DNA from: Micromonospora pisi
GTDB taxonomy: Bacteria > Actinomycetota > Actinomycetes > Mycobacteriales > Micromonosporaceae
Assembly (NCBI RefSeq): GCF_003633685.1
Contig: NZ_RBKT01000001.1
Location: forward strand, 2,914,001-2,978,000
Reading direction: 5' to 3'
DNA length: 64,000 bases
In this document: one piece after another, positions 8,085 to 14,811 of the stretch
Layout: every line of letters begins with the position of its first letter
How positions within the stretch are numbered: position 1 is the stretch's first letter
Notes under the pieces: model-generated
Told to the model about the DNA's origin: nothing
Database searches by the model: none
What the model saw: only the letters and a program-made list of their open reading frames with translations
Translations under genes and position numbers: made by a program

Positions 8085-8843
8085 ATGAGGTCGATCGACT
8101 ACGACGCGGAGCAGCACCAGGACTACGCGCGCGGCCGCGCGCTCAACCAGCGGCAACTGGATGTGTGGATCAGCGCCTTCGAAGCGGTGCTGCCCGAGCG
8201 GCGTCCGCTGGCGGGCCTGGACGTCGGCTCAGGGACCGGCAGGTTCACCCCCGCGCTGGCCCAGGCGTTCGGGCCGGTCACCGGTGTCGAGCCGTCGGTC
8301 CGCATGCGCGAGGTCGCGCAGACGCAGTCCCAGCATCCGGATGTGCGATACCTGGCGGGCGCCGCCGAGGACATGCCGGTGCCGTCGGACAGCGCCGACT
8401 ACGCGCTCATGTTCCTGTCCTGGCACCACGTCCAGGACAAACCCCGGGCAGCCCGGGAGCTGGCCAGGGTGCTCAGGCCCGGCGGGCGGCTGCTGCTGCG
8501 CGCGAATTTCAGGGACCACCATCCCCGGCCGTGGTGGCTGGAGCATTTCCCTCACGGCTACGAAAGGGACGCCTCGCTGTTCCAGCCACTGCACGAGGTC
8601 ATCGCGACGTTCACGTCGGTCGGCTGGCGCGTTGCCAATTTCGACACGGTCACCGAACCGTCCCCGGGCACCTACGCCGACATGCTCGAACGGCTGCGCC
8701 TGCGCACCCTCTCGTTCTTCGCGCAGCTCAGTCCAGACGAGTTGGAGGCCGGCTTCCGCCGACTTGAGCAGGCCGTTGCCGCAAATCCCGACGCTCCAGC
8801 GCCGGTTTTTGCCGAGCCGCTACTCACGCTCGAACTGCGCTGA
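8085..8843 (+). CDS. Class I SAM-dependent methyltransferase
   Basis: A 252-residue protein. Motif I is LDVGSGTGRF (about 45-54), the acidic residue after strand 2 lies in VTGVEPS, and motif II/III regions are AEDMPVPSDSADYALMFLSW and LRPGGRLLLRANF. The fold is the Methyltransf_11 type, a cytosolic SAM-dependent small-molecule methyltransferase; the acceptor cannot be inferred. The ATG at 8085 is chosen because CCAGGAGG lies 6-7 bp upstream; the frame stays open to 7905 but that part lacks a start with a ribosome site. It follows the TetR gene by 210 bp and may or may not be in its regulon. A hairpin follows the stop. Confidence 0.85.
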   Translation: MRSIDYDAEQHQDYARGRALNQRQLDVWISAFEAVLPERRPLAGLDVGSGTGRFTPALAQAFGPVTGVEPSVRMREVAQTQSQHPDVRYLAGAAEDMPVPSDSADYALMFLSWHHVQDKPRAARELARVLRPGGRLLLRANFRDHHPRPWWLEHFPHGYERDASLFQPLHEVIATFTSVGWRVANFDTVTEPSPGTYADMLERLRLRTLSFFAQLSPDELEAGFRRLEQAVAANPDAPAPVFAEPLLTLELR

Positions 8844-8857
8844 CCAGGACGGTGGTT

Positions 8858-8895
8858 CTCCGGGCGTCTCCTGGGTCGCCCGGGGACGCCCGGAG
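8858..8895. terminator. Hairpin after the methyltransferase gene
   Basis: Perfect 11-bp arms CTCCGGGCGTC and GACGCCCGGAG around a 16-nt loop, 15 bp after the methyltransferase stop codon; a probable intrinsic terminator. Confidence 0.6.
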
Positions 8896-9394
8896 TGGCA
8901 GCGGTTACGGCCGGTATCGGGCACAGTGCTTCAGCCAGAGCAACTCAAGGACCCCAGCAATACAGTTACGAGTGTCGCACTCCGGAGGCAGGGGTGCGCG
9001 GCGGCGCCGGTCCGGACGGCGCCGCCGCACGCTGTAGGGACGGTGAATGCTTGGCCGGCAACTGCACCCCGGCCCGCCGGGCCTCAGCTTCCTCAAACCG
9101 CCCGGGCATCGCCGCCCACCGGATCGGCCCGCCTTCACATTGCCGCTGAAGGACGGGCCGCCGAATGGGCGCCTTTACTCTCAGCTGAGGTTTACGATCA
9201 ACTCGATCAACCGGAAGATCACCTGGGTCACGGATAGGCATCGCACCGCATCGCCCATGACCGCACTGCGGCTCGTTGCACGGCGACGACTACGGGGCGG
9301 CTTCAGCTTCGGCGTCCTTCGTCGCCGGACGCGATGTGGCTCTACCATTCGGGTTGCTCCTAACTAAGTCCTCGACCTGGGACTTCGGGGTAAC

Positions 9395-9426
9395 GGGCGG
9401 GCGGCCGTAGGCGCGGCCGTCCGCCC
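9395..9426. terminator. Hairpin of unknown role in the gene-free region
   Basis: Arms GGGCGGGCGGCCG (9395-9407) and CGGCCGTCCGCCC (9414-9426) with a 6-nt loop, followed by TTGTGTG. Terminator-like for a plus-strand transcript, but no gene is seen upstream, so it could end a small RNA or be left over from a lost gene. Confidence 0.4.
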
Positions 9427-9672
9427 TTGTGTGGGTACATACGTCCCCGTCTCATCCGGACCGACATGACCCTTCTTCAGGCCGCGCCAGGCGAGACATT
9501 CCAATCGTCCCAGTCACGCAATCCCTGGCCAAACGGCTCGCACCTACCTCGGCAGCGGCTTCATAGAGCGCCCCCTGCGGAGTGATGGGGAGGGTGTAGC
9601 GGCATTCGCAGATGTTTGTGGCGGCGTAACATCGAGGCTGCAGCGGAAAGTTAAGAGGAAAGAACTGCTAGG

Positions 9673-9702
9673 ACCCCCATACCCCCGTTACCCCCAGACC
9701 CC
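9673..9702 (+). repeat. Four phased ACCCC(C) repeats upstream of the 9731 gene
   Basis: ACCCCC occurs at 9673, 9681 and 9690, and ACCCC at 9698, spaced 8, 9 and 8 bp. The array ends 28 bp before the ATG of the orphan gene and just before its ribosome site AAAGGTGG. It may be an iteron-like or repressor-binding array. Confidence 0.45.
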
Positions 9703-9730
9703 TGGTCTCTCCGCTACAAAGGTGGATCGA

Positions 9731-10501
9731 ATGTCGAAATCTTCTACCGTCGAGCCGACCGCCGAGGGCCGCCGCCTCCTGCGCCGGCTGGTCGAGCGGT
9801 CGAAGCGCACAGGCGGGGTGCAGCTCCCGCCCGGCTTCCTGCGCGACGACACACTCTCCGCAACTCCGCCGCTCGCCCACATGCTGCGCGGCGGGCAAGG
9901 CGGAGAGGTAAGACTGAAGCTGTACCTGACCATGACGATGCTCGCGGCGCGGCCGCCGCACGACATCAAATCCATCCCGGCGCGCACCTGGGCACGCGTA
10001 CTAGCGTTGCCTGACCCCGAGGTCAACGGCGCCCGCCGTATCACCGACGCCCTCAACTGGCTCCAGGAAGCACGCCTGGTCAGGCTGGACAGCCGGCAAG
10101 GCATGCCCAAAGACGTCACCCTCTTGAGCCCATCCGGAACCGGCAAGGCGTACAGCTGGCGCGGCTCGTGGTATATCAGCATGCCGCTTGGCTTCTGGCA
10201 GAATGAGTGGGTTTACCAACTCTCCGGCAGTGCCGTGGGGTTCCTGCTCGTCCTACGCGACATGCGGAGCAACAAGACGGAGACCGACCCGCCCTGGCTC
10301 ACGATGACTCAGAAGCAGCGGTACGGCTTCTCCGAAGACACCTGGACAAGAGCCTCCAAGGAACTGCGGGACCATAGCCTGCTGGTCGTACGCCGGAAGC
10401 CTCAGGGCAAGGAGTTCGATCACCGCCGTCTCCGCAACACGTACTGGATCAACATCGAGCGGCTCGACCGGGCCAACGAGCCGTTCATTCCGGCAGCGTG
10501 A
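9731..10501 (+). CDS. Conserved hypothetical protein, possibly winged-helix DNA-binding
   Basis: A 256-residue soluble protein that I do not recognise. Segments such as ARRITDALNWLQEARLVRLD and YGFSEDTWTRASKELRDHS look like the recognition helices of two winged-helix domains, as in plasmid replication initiators and accessory-element regulators. The ATG at 9731 follows AAAGGTGG. It is flanked upstream by an 887-bp gene-free region with ACCCCC repeats and downstream by the converging tail of the mini-gene operon. This context suggests an element-borne replication or regulatory protein (inference). Its lower GC and Lys/Asn content than neighbours also suggests transfer. Confidence 0.6.
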   Translation: MSKSSTVEPTAEGRRLLRRLVERSKRTGGVQLPPGFLRDDTLSATPPLAHMLRGGQGGEVRLKLYLTMTMLAARPPHDIKSIPARTWARVLALPDPEVNGARRITDALNWLQEARLVRLDSRQGMPKDVTLLSPSGTGKAYSWRGSWYISMPLGFWQNEWVYQLSGSAVGFLLVLRDMRSNKTETDPPWLTMTQKQRYGFSEDTWTRASKELRDHSLLVVRRKPQGKEFDHRRLRNTYWINIERLDRANEPFIPAA

Positions 10502-10575
10502 TTCATAATCAAAGCCGAAACCTGACCACATCAGCCTGATCGGCGCCTGGGGTGAACCTCTTGCGGGAGCCCAAT

Positions 10576-10761
10576 CTAGGACCGCCTGGTCCTGATGCGG
10601 GTAGCAGGGCCACCTGTCGGATCAGCCCGGCAGCGGCACCGACGGCCAGGTTGACCGACTCGGTCTTTATGTCGTGGGCCGAGCCGTAGCACCGTCGAGA
10701 GCGTCAACGGCTGCGGCGGGCGGTTCACCGTGACCTTCAGCAGGGCACTCAGGTCGTGCAT
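10576..10761 (-). CDS. Small hypothetical protein, last gene of the mini-operon
   Basis: Sixty-one residues from an ATG at 10761 that overlaps the 3' end of the upstream 57-residue gene by 13 bp. The N-terminal half (MHDLSALLKVTVNRPPQPLT) looks protein-like. The C-terminal half is very Arg-rich and could be non-coding in origin. No domain is recognised and there is no strong ribosome site, so translation would rely on coupling. This is the least certain member of the operon. Confidence 0.4.
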   Translation of the reverse strand: MHDLSALLKVTVNRPPQPLTLSTVLRLGPRHKDRVGQPGRRCRCRADPTGGPATRIRTRRS

Positions 10762-10922
10762 GGTGGCTCCGGTGCGGGCTCTGACTCGTCGGGGACATCC
10801 ACCAGGATCGTCAGCGCCAGCATGGCGTCAACCGTCAGGTTCCGTCGCCACGCCTCACGAGCAAGCTGGTGCATAGCCGCGTAGAACTTGGCCTCAACGG
10901 TCAGGTCTTGAATCAGGCTCAC
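10749..10922 (-). CDS. Small hypothetical helical protein (57 aa)
   Basis: Fifty-seven residues, MSLIQDLTVEAKFYAAMHQL onward, ending PAPEPPCTT. The GTG start at 10922 overlaps the stop of the preceding 85-residue gene (GTGA), a strong sign of translational coupling. The first 45 residues form amphipathic helices and the tail is Pro/Glu-rich. No family is recognised. It lies in an operon of tiny overlapping genes divergent from an XRE/DUF397 pair. Codon usage is normal for the genome. Confidence 0.6.
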   Translation of the reverse strand: MSLIQDLTVEAKFYAAMHQLAREAWRRNLTVDAMLALTILVDVPDESEPAPEPPCTT

Positions 10923-11176
10923 TCACGCCCCCGAGGTGTCAACCGGCGCAGCCCTTCGATCAGGACGAAGATCTCCCGACGCGTAACAGCCTCGCCCTTG
11001 GCGTCCAACACGTAACCGGTCAGCCACACCCAGCCGGGATAGGTGAGCCTCTTGTCCACTGCGGTGATACGGAAGGTGAAGCCCTGCTCGCCGCCGAACT
11101 GGACGCTGGCCGCCTTGCCCACGACCACCAGGTCGCCCGGTTCAGGCCGACGGGCGGGCCTGGACTTGTTCGCCAT
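10919..11176 (-). CDS. Small hypothetical protein, paralogue B (85 aa)
   Basis: Eighty-five residues from ATG 11176. It is clearly related to the 85-residue protein at 11453-11710. Both share P-x-PGD near residue 10, an FxxRI/RVI strand near 40, PGW-x-WL-x-GY near 50-58, a Gly-x-A-x-x-R segment, and a GLR(R/K) motif near the C-terminus. The pattern suggests a compact beta-barrel. The gene starts 35 bp inside the upstream DivIVA-like gene and ends overlapping the next start. The family is unknown to me; nucleic acid binding is one possibility, given the basic tail, but that is speculation. Confidence 0.65.
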   Translation of the reverse strand: MANKSRPARRPEPGDLVVVGKAASVQFGGEQGFTFRITAVDKRLTYPGWVWLTGYVLDAKGEAVTRREIFVLIEGLRRLTPRGRE

Positions 11177-11456
11177 GCTGGTTCCTGGCCTGATCGGAAT
11201 GCCACGCGCGCAGTGCTCCCTTGAGCCGCTGTAACTCCTCGGCTTGGCGCAGGATGACCCCGTCCCGCCTACGCAGCTCCGCCGCGACATGAGCCACGTA
11301 GGCGCGCACCTGAGATTGGTTAAACCCCTTGAGTTGGTAACCGAACTCGACGTTTCCAGCCTGCTCGGGGGTCAGAATCAAGGGCGAGGCAGCTTCCTTG
11401 TACGACTCGCCGTTGATCCTGGGGCTCATCGGCACCCGAGCGACGTACCCGTTCAT
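11142..11456 (-). CDS. DivIVA-like small coiled-coil protein
   Basis: One hundred and four residues from ATG 11456 (ATGA overlap with the upstream stop). After an unstructured start, residues about 32-80 read EFGYQLKGFNQSQVRAYVAH followed by a long helix AAELRRRDGVILRQAEELQR. This resembles the N-terminal DivIVA signature (x-F-x-x-x-x-x-G-Y-x-x-x-x-V-x-x-Y/F) followed by coiled coil. Full DivIVA proteins are longer, so this would be a minimal version. It sits between two paralogous 85-residue genes in the mini-operon. A scaffold or polar-localisation role is inferred only from this resemblance. Confidence 0.6.
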   Translation of the reverse strand: MNGYVARVPMSPRINGESYKEAASPLILTPEQAGNVEFGYQLKGFNQSQVRAYVAHVAAELRRRDGVILRQAEELQRLKGALRAWHSDQARNQHGEQVQARPSA

Positions 11457-11710
11457 CGGGGACCCTTCCGCACGGAACGGAGCATGTAAACCTCGGCTTT
11501 GCGCAACCCGTCGCGCACCACGTGCACCTGCCGCTTTCTGCTGGCGGTGCCCCGCTGATTGATCTCGTACCCGTGCAGCCACAGCCATCCCGGTTGGGTT
11601 TCCTCGACACGGATGACCCGCAGGAAGATCTGGCCGTCCCCGTCGAAGTCACTGTTGGCCGCGCCGTTGATCAGGAGCGCGTCGCCGGGCTTGGGTTCAA
11701 GGCCGGGCAT
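11453..11710 (-). CDS. Small hypothetical protein, paralogue A (85 aa)
   Basis: Eighty-five residues from ATG 11710. It begins MPGLEPKPGDALLINGAANS and contains IRVEETQPGWLWLHGYEINQ followed by a basic C-terminus. Same length and layout as the protein at 10919-11176 (shared PGD, RV/RI, PGW-WL-GY, GLRK/R), so the two are paralogues. It overlaps the 3' end of the upstream membrane-peptide gene by 14 bp and its TGA overlaps the ATG of the DivIVA-like gene. Function unknown. Confidence 0.65.
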   Translation of the reverse strand: MPGLEPKPGDALLINGAANSDFDGDGQIFLRVIRVEETQPGWLWLHGYEINQRGTASRKRQVHVVRDGLRKAEVYMLRSVRKGPR

Positions 11711-11849
11711 GAGGAGGGGCCTTGTGCTGGAGAGTGCTGGTGGTCGTCTCCCCGCAGGTGGGGCACCACCGGCTCTTGACCCGGAAGGCAAACAGTCCTG
11801 CGAGGAACCCCAGAAGGGCGCATCCAACGGCTGCACCGAAGATCGCCAA
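11697..11849 (-). CDS. Small membrane protein with a Cys-x-x-Cys tail
   Basis: Fifty residues from a TTG start at 11849. A single transmembrane helix (AIFGAAVGCALLGFLAGLFA) is followed by a short basic segment and WCPTCGETT, half of a zinc ribbon. The start is chosen because AAGGAGGT (11854-11861) lies 4-5 bp upstream. The frame is open to 11963 (88 residues), but the extra part would run through a perfect 13-bp inverted repeat. It is the first gene of the mini-operon. It may anchor a complex at the membrane. Confidence 0.5.
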   Translation of the reverse strand: MAIFGAAVGCALLGFLAGLFAFRVKSRWCPTCGETTTSTLQHKAPPHARP

Positions 11850-11867
11850 GATGACCTCCTTCTCAAA

Positions 11868-11914
11868 GGGGGACTCCGGCAACTGGTTGCCGCCAGCACT
11901 GGCCGGAGTCCCCC
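11868..11914 (-). terminator. Attenuator-like hairpin in the mini-operon leader
   Basis: Perfect 13-bp arms GGGGGACTCCGGC / GCCGGAGTCCCCC around a 21-nt loop. On the minus strand it is followed by TTTGAG and then the ribosome site of the first gene. Position fits conditional termination or a protein-binding leader for the operon. Confidence 0.5.
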
Positions 11915-12028
11915 ATCCGGGAGCGGCCGGCGGGGCGTGTTCGAGGCGGGTAACACGCACCACCAGCCCATGCCACCTGGGCGGTCACCCTATGACATGC
12001 TGTGCCCATCGTGCTACTGCCTATAGGA

Positions 12029-12047
12029 AAATGCAAGGTAGGCATTT
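12029..12047. promoter_or_regulatory. Inverted repeat in the XRE / mini-operon divergent spacer
   Basis: AAATGC-N7-GCATTT lies in the spacer between the mini-operon and the XRE gene. CCTATAGG at 12020-12027 could overlap a -10 element. It is a candidate operator for the XRE protein. Confidence 0.4.
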
Positions 12048-12127
12048 GCCCCTTGAGCATCTGACTCCCCGGCTTGTCTGTGCATCTGCACGGCAGGGAG
12101 ACTCGTACCAAGGACGGAGCGAAGGGG

Positions 12128-13000
12128 ATGGACTTGTCGGCCAGGCGGCAACCACCAACAGTGCGACTACGCAGGCTCGCCGCTGAGCTGCGCGGCTTGC
12201 GCACAGACGCCGGCCTTACTCGCGAGGAAGTCAGCGAGCAGACCAATATCAACAGTGCGACGCTCTACCGCATCGAGACCGCCAAGGTCCGCCCGCAGCG
12301 ACGCACCCTGCTCGCACTCCTCGATAAATACGGCGTAGCGGACGAAACCAGACGCAACGAGTTGATCGACCTCTCCAAGCAGGCCACGCAGCTTGGTTGG
12401 TTGCAGGCGTACGAGTCAGAACTTCCCGAGGAGTACACGGCCTACATCAGCTTCGAGGCCGAGGCGCGCGGCGTACGGAACTACGAAAGTCTGTTCGTAC
12501 CGGGTCTGCTACAGACAGAGGACTACGCCCGCGCCGTCATCAAAGGTGCGCTACCGCTCGCCAGCGACGACGAGGTTGAGCGACGAGTTGAAGCACGCAT
12601 GCAGCGGCAGGCGACGCTGACGAAAGACGACCCGATCAGGCTCTGGGCCATCCTCGATGAAGCCGTCCTGCACCGCGCCGTTGGCGGCGCCGAGGTGATG
12701 GCGAAGCAACTACACGCGCTGGTCGAGTCAGCGCGGCTGCCCCACATCACGCTCCAGGTCATTCCGTTCAAGGCCGGCGCCCACGCCGGTATGCCTGGAT
12801 CATTTGTCGTGATGGACTTCCCGGACGCTGCCGACCCGGACCTGGTTTACATCGACAGCATGGCGGGTGACCTGTTCCTGGAACGTGAACCCGACGTACG
12901 TCGCTACAGCGTTATCTTCGAGCACCTTCGGGCCGTGGCACTCGACCCAGCCAGCTCCGTTCAGTTGGTCGAAGCGAGAATGAATGCGGTCGACACATAG
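12128..13000 (+). CDS. XRE-type regulator with DUF5753 domain
   Basis: A 290-residue protein. It has an N-terminal Cro/CI-type HTH (about 18-75: LRGLRTDAGLTREEVSEQTN, INSATLYRIE) and a C-terminal DUF5753 domain (about 100-280) with the family's VPGLLQTEDYARAVI and LPHITLQVIPFKAGAH motifs. These large actinomycete regulators pair with small DUF397 proteins, as in the WhiJ-type systems of Streptomyces. The ATG at 12128 is preferred; the frame is open to 12074 but that part looks non-coding. It is divergent from the mini-operon and 29 bp before a DUF397 gene, suggesting that the three units form one module. Confidence 0.9.
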   Translation: MDLSARRQPPTVRLRRLAAELRGLRTDAGLTREEVSEQTNINSATLYRIETAKVRPQRRTLLALLDKYGVADETRRNELIDLSKQATQLGWLQAYESELPEEYTAYISFEAEARGVRNYESLFVPGLLQTEDYARAVIKGALPLASDDEVERRVEARMQRQATLTKDDPIRLWAILDEAVLHRAVGGAEVMAKQLHALVESARLPHITLQVIPFKAGAHAGMPGSFVVMDFPDAADPDLVYIDSMAGDLFLEREPDVRRYSVIFEHLRAVALDPASSVQLVEARMNAVDT

Positions 13001-13029
13001 AGATCAACGCTAGAAGGGGGGTCGAGGAC

Positions 13030-13227
13030 ATGAACGCCCCCGACCTTGGCAACGTGGTGTGGAAGAAATCGAGCCGCTCATCGGGCAACGGTCAATGCAC
13101 AGAGATCGCTAGCTTCGGCAACCAGGTTGCCGTACGCGACAGCAAGGACCCCAACGGCCCGGTGCTGGTCTTCACCCCGGGCGCCTGGGCCACGTTCGTG
13201 ATCTCGATCAGCAGCGAACGACGGTAG
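13030..13227 (+). CDS. DUF397 protein, partner of the XRE regulator
   Basis: Sixty-five residues with the complete DUF397 signature: VVWKKSSRSSGNGQCTEIA, VAVRDSKDPNGPVL, and FTPGAWATFV. The family acts as small partner or antagonist of XRE/DUF5753 regulators in actinomycetes (the WhiJ-type arrangement). AGGGGG lies about 10 bp before the ATG. It probably forms an operon with the XRE gene 29 bp upstream and is followed by a strong terminator at 13280. Normal length. Confidence 0.9.
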   Translation: MNAPDLGNVVWKKSSRSSGNGQCTEIASFGNQVAVRDSKDPNGPVLVFTPGAWATFVISISSERR

Positions 13228-13279
13228 CGGGAAGACCCCGGGCAAAGCCGCTTCAAGCAGCTCCCATCGACGGACGACA

Positions 13280-13314
13280 GACAACGGCCCGTGACACTCG
13301 CACGGGCCGTTGTC
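13280..13314. terminator. Bidirectional terminator after DUF397
   Basis: Perfect 14-bp arms GACAACGGCCCGTG / CACGGGCCGTTGTC with a 6-nt loop, between the convergent DUF397 and erythromycin-esterase genes. It can serve both directions. Confidence 0.75.
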
Positions 13315-13378
13315 GTATCCCAGGACGTACGGGGCCGGGATGCACTCGGGGCCGTCCGTGGGTGGCGCGTACGCCACC

Positions 13379-14581
13379 TCAGCTGCGCTGGACGTCCTTG
13401 ACGTACACGATCCCTTCGTTGTTGGCCAGGTGGGCCGGGTCCAGCGGGGCGTAGCCGAACCAGGAAGACCTGCGAGGGGCCGGTTGCGGGTCAACGAGGG
13501 CGGCGGCCAGTTGGCGGGCGTCGACGACGTAGTGGTCCTCCGGGAGTGCGTACAAATGCCCTTCGATGGTGTCCGGCGGTGGGGTGTCCACTCCCTGGTG
13601 GCGGATCGTGCCGAGGGCCGTGGCCAGGAAGGCGTACTCCTCGCCCAGGTGGGCGCTGACGATCGCGCCGGCGCTCCACCACTCCAGCGGCAGGCCGCCC
13701 ATCCGCATCGAGCTCTTGTCCCGCTGGAGATGAGCGTTGTGGGCGTGGACCAGCGTCGGGCCCCGCTCGGCGAGGGCGAGCAGGTTGGCTGCCATCATCG
13801 AATCCCGCAGCGCGCAGAGCCGCGCCAGGCGGCTCGGTGACGTGTCGGCCAACCAGTAGTGGTAGCGCAGCAGCCCCGTGGCGGTGCGCCCGTACAGGCG
13901 GGCCCGGTCCCAGTCCTCCCGCGAGGACGCCGCGATGAGGTACGGCGTCTGCACGTCGAGCAGTGCCACCAGGTCGTCGGCGAGCACCCGCACTTCCCTG
14001 ACCTCGGCTGACTGCCCCACGGACCGGGACGGGTCCATCAGTCCGGCGGGATCGGTCCACCGGTCGTCAGCGCCGAGCACGCGGTCGAGCGTCTCCGCGG
14101 TGCAGGGGAGCAGATCCGCGTCCACCCAGGTCGCGAGGTAGCCGTGAAGTGCGGTGAGGGCCTGCCGGGGGCTCGCGGCGCCGGTCATCTCCAGCGGGCC
14201 GTCGAACCCGGCGAAACGCAGTTGCTCGGACGCCGGCCGGCCGTCGTTGTACGCGCGCATCCAGCCCACGAGTTCGCGGTTGGCCGCGGACGCGCCGAAC
14301 CCGTGGCTGAAACCGCGTGCCATGACCTCGTCGAGGGTGCCGGTGCCCGAGGTGACGTAGTCGTCCACGACCAGGCCCATCATGCAGTCGCTCTCGATCG
14401 TGATCGTCCGGTATCCCTCCTCCTCGATGAGCTGCCGGAAGAGTTCGTTGCGCAGGCCGAGCAGGACGTCCTCGCCGTGGGTGGGCTCGCCCAGGGCGAG
14501 CAGCCGAGGTCGGGTCGGGAGCAGCCGCATGACGGAAGCGCTCTCGACAGGATGGGCGCTGTTCTTGACACCAAGAATCAT
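13379..14581 (-). CDS. Erythromycin esterase family protein (1)
   Basis: A 400-residue cytosolic protein of the EreA/ChaN-like (erythromycin esterase) superfamily. Visible motifs are LALGEPTHGEDV (about 29-40), the helix NELFRQLIEEEGYRTITIES, FDGPLEMTG, and a late VHAHNAHLQRD with catalytic-type His. Ere enzymes hydrolyse the macrolide lactone, but most homologues in actinomycetes have untested substrates. The ATG at 14581 is chosen at the start of homology; the frame runs open to 14818. A perfect inverted repeat lies just upstream. It is convergent with DUF397 and divergent from the DrrAB operon. A second member of the family occurs at 35173. Confidence 0.8.
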   Translation of the reverse strand: MILGVKNSAHPVESASVMRLLPTRPRLLALGEPTHGEDVLLGLRNELFRQLIEEEGYRTITIESDCMMGLVVDDYVTSGTGTLDEVMARGFSHGFGASAANRELVGWMRAYNDGRPASEQLRFAGFDGPLEMTGAASPRQALTALHGYLATWVDADLLPCTAETLDRVLGADDRWTDPAGLMDPSRSVGQSAEVREVRVLADDLVALLDVQTPYLIAASSREDWDRARLYGRTATGLLRYHYWLADTSPSRLARLCALRDSMMAANLLALAERGPTLVHAHNAHLQRDKSSMRMGGLPLEWWSAGAIVSAHLGEEYAFLATALGTIRHQGVDTPPPDTIEGHLYALPEDHYVVDARQLAAALVDPQPAPRRSSWFGYAPLDPAHLANNEGIVYVKDVQRS

Positions 14582-14584
14582 GCC

Positions 14585-14602
14585 TTCAACGCTATCGTTG
14601 AA
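14585..14602. promoter_or_regulatory. Inverted repeat abutting the erythromycin-esterase start
   Basis: TTCAACG-CTAT-CGTTGAA, perfect 7-bp arms, only 3 bp before the ATG at 14581. It would occlude initiation if bound by a repressor, or fold in the leader RNA. Half-sites (TCAACCGTCGG) recur just upstream. Confidence 0.45.
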
Positions 14603-14811
14603 CCGACGGTTGAGACTTTGTCGGCGAAGCCAGCAAGGCGATGCGTTGTAACCCTCAAAGCCACGTTCACCACGTCGGCGATCAACCGGGCCACGGCCGA
14701 GGACGGGCTGCGGCTCGTCGTGGGTCGGGCCGCCTCCGGCCGGGGGCGCTGTCGGCGCCGTGTCGGCGGGGTGTCGGTGACGTGTCAGCCGGCCGCCGCA
14801 GGCTGGGTGGC

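Larger units (their letters stand above)
8844..9730. other. Gene-free region with three strong hairpins
   Basis: 887 bp with no open frame of convincing codon usage on either strand. It contains perfect or near-perfect hairpins at 8858-8895 (11-bp arms), 8998-9028 (12-bp arms GCGGCGGCGCCG) and 9395-9426 (13-bp arms with one wobble pair), plus four ACCCCC runs at 9673-9702. Such a stretch is unusual for this dense genome and fits the border of an accessory island. Confidence 0.6.

Noticed and set aside
11850-11963. Upstream extension of the membrane-peptide gene to GTG 11963
   Set aside because: It would translate through a perfect 13-bp inverted repeat and lacks a ribosome site, whereas AAGGAGGT precedes TTG 11849.
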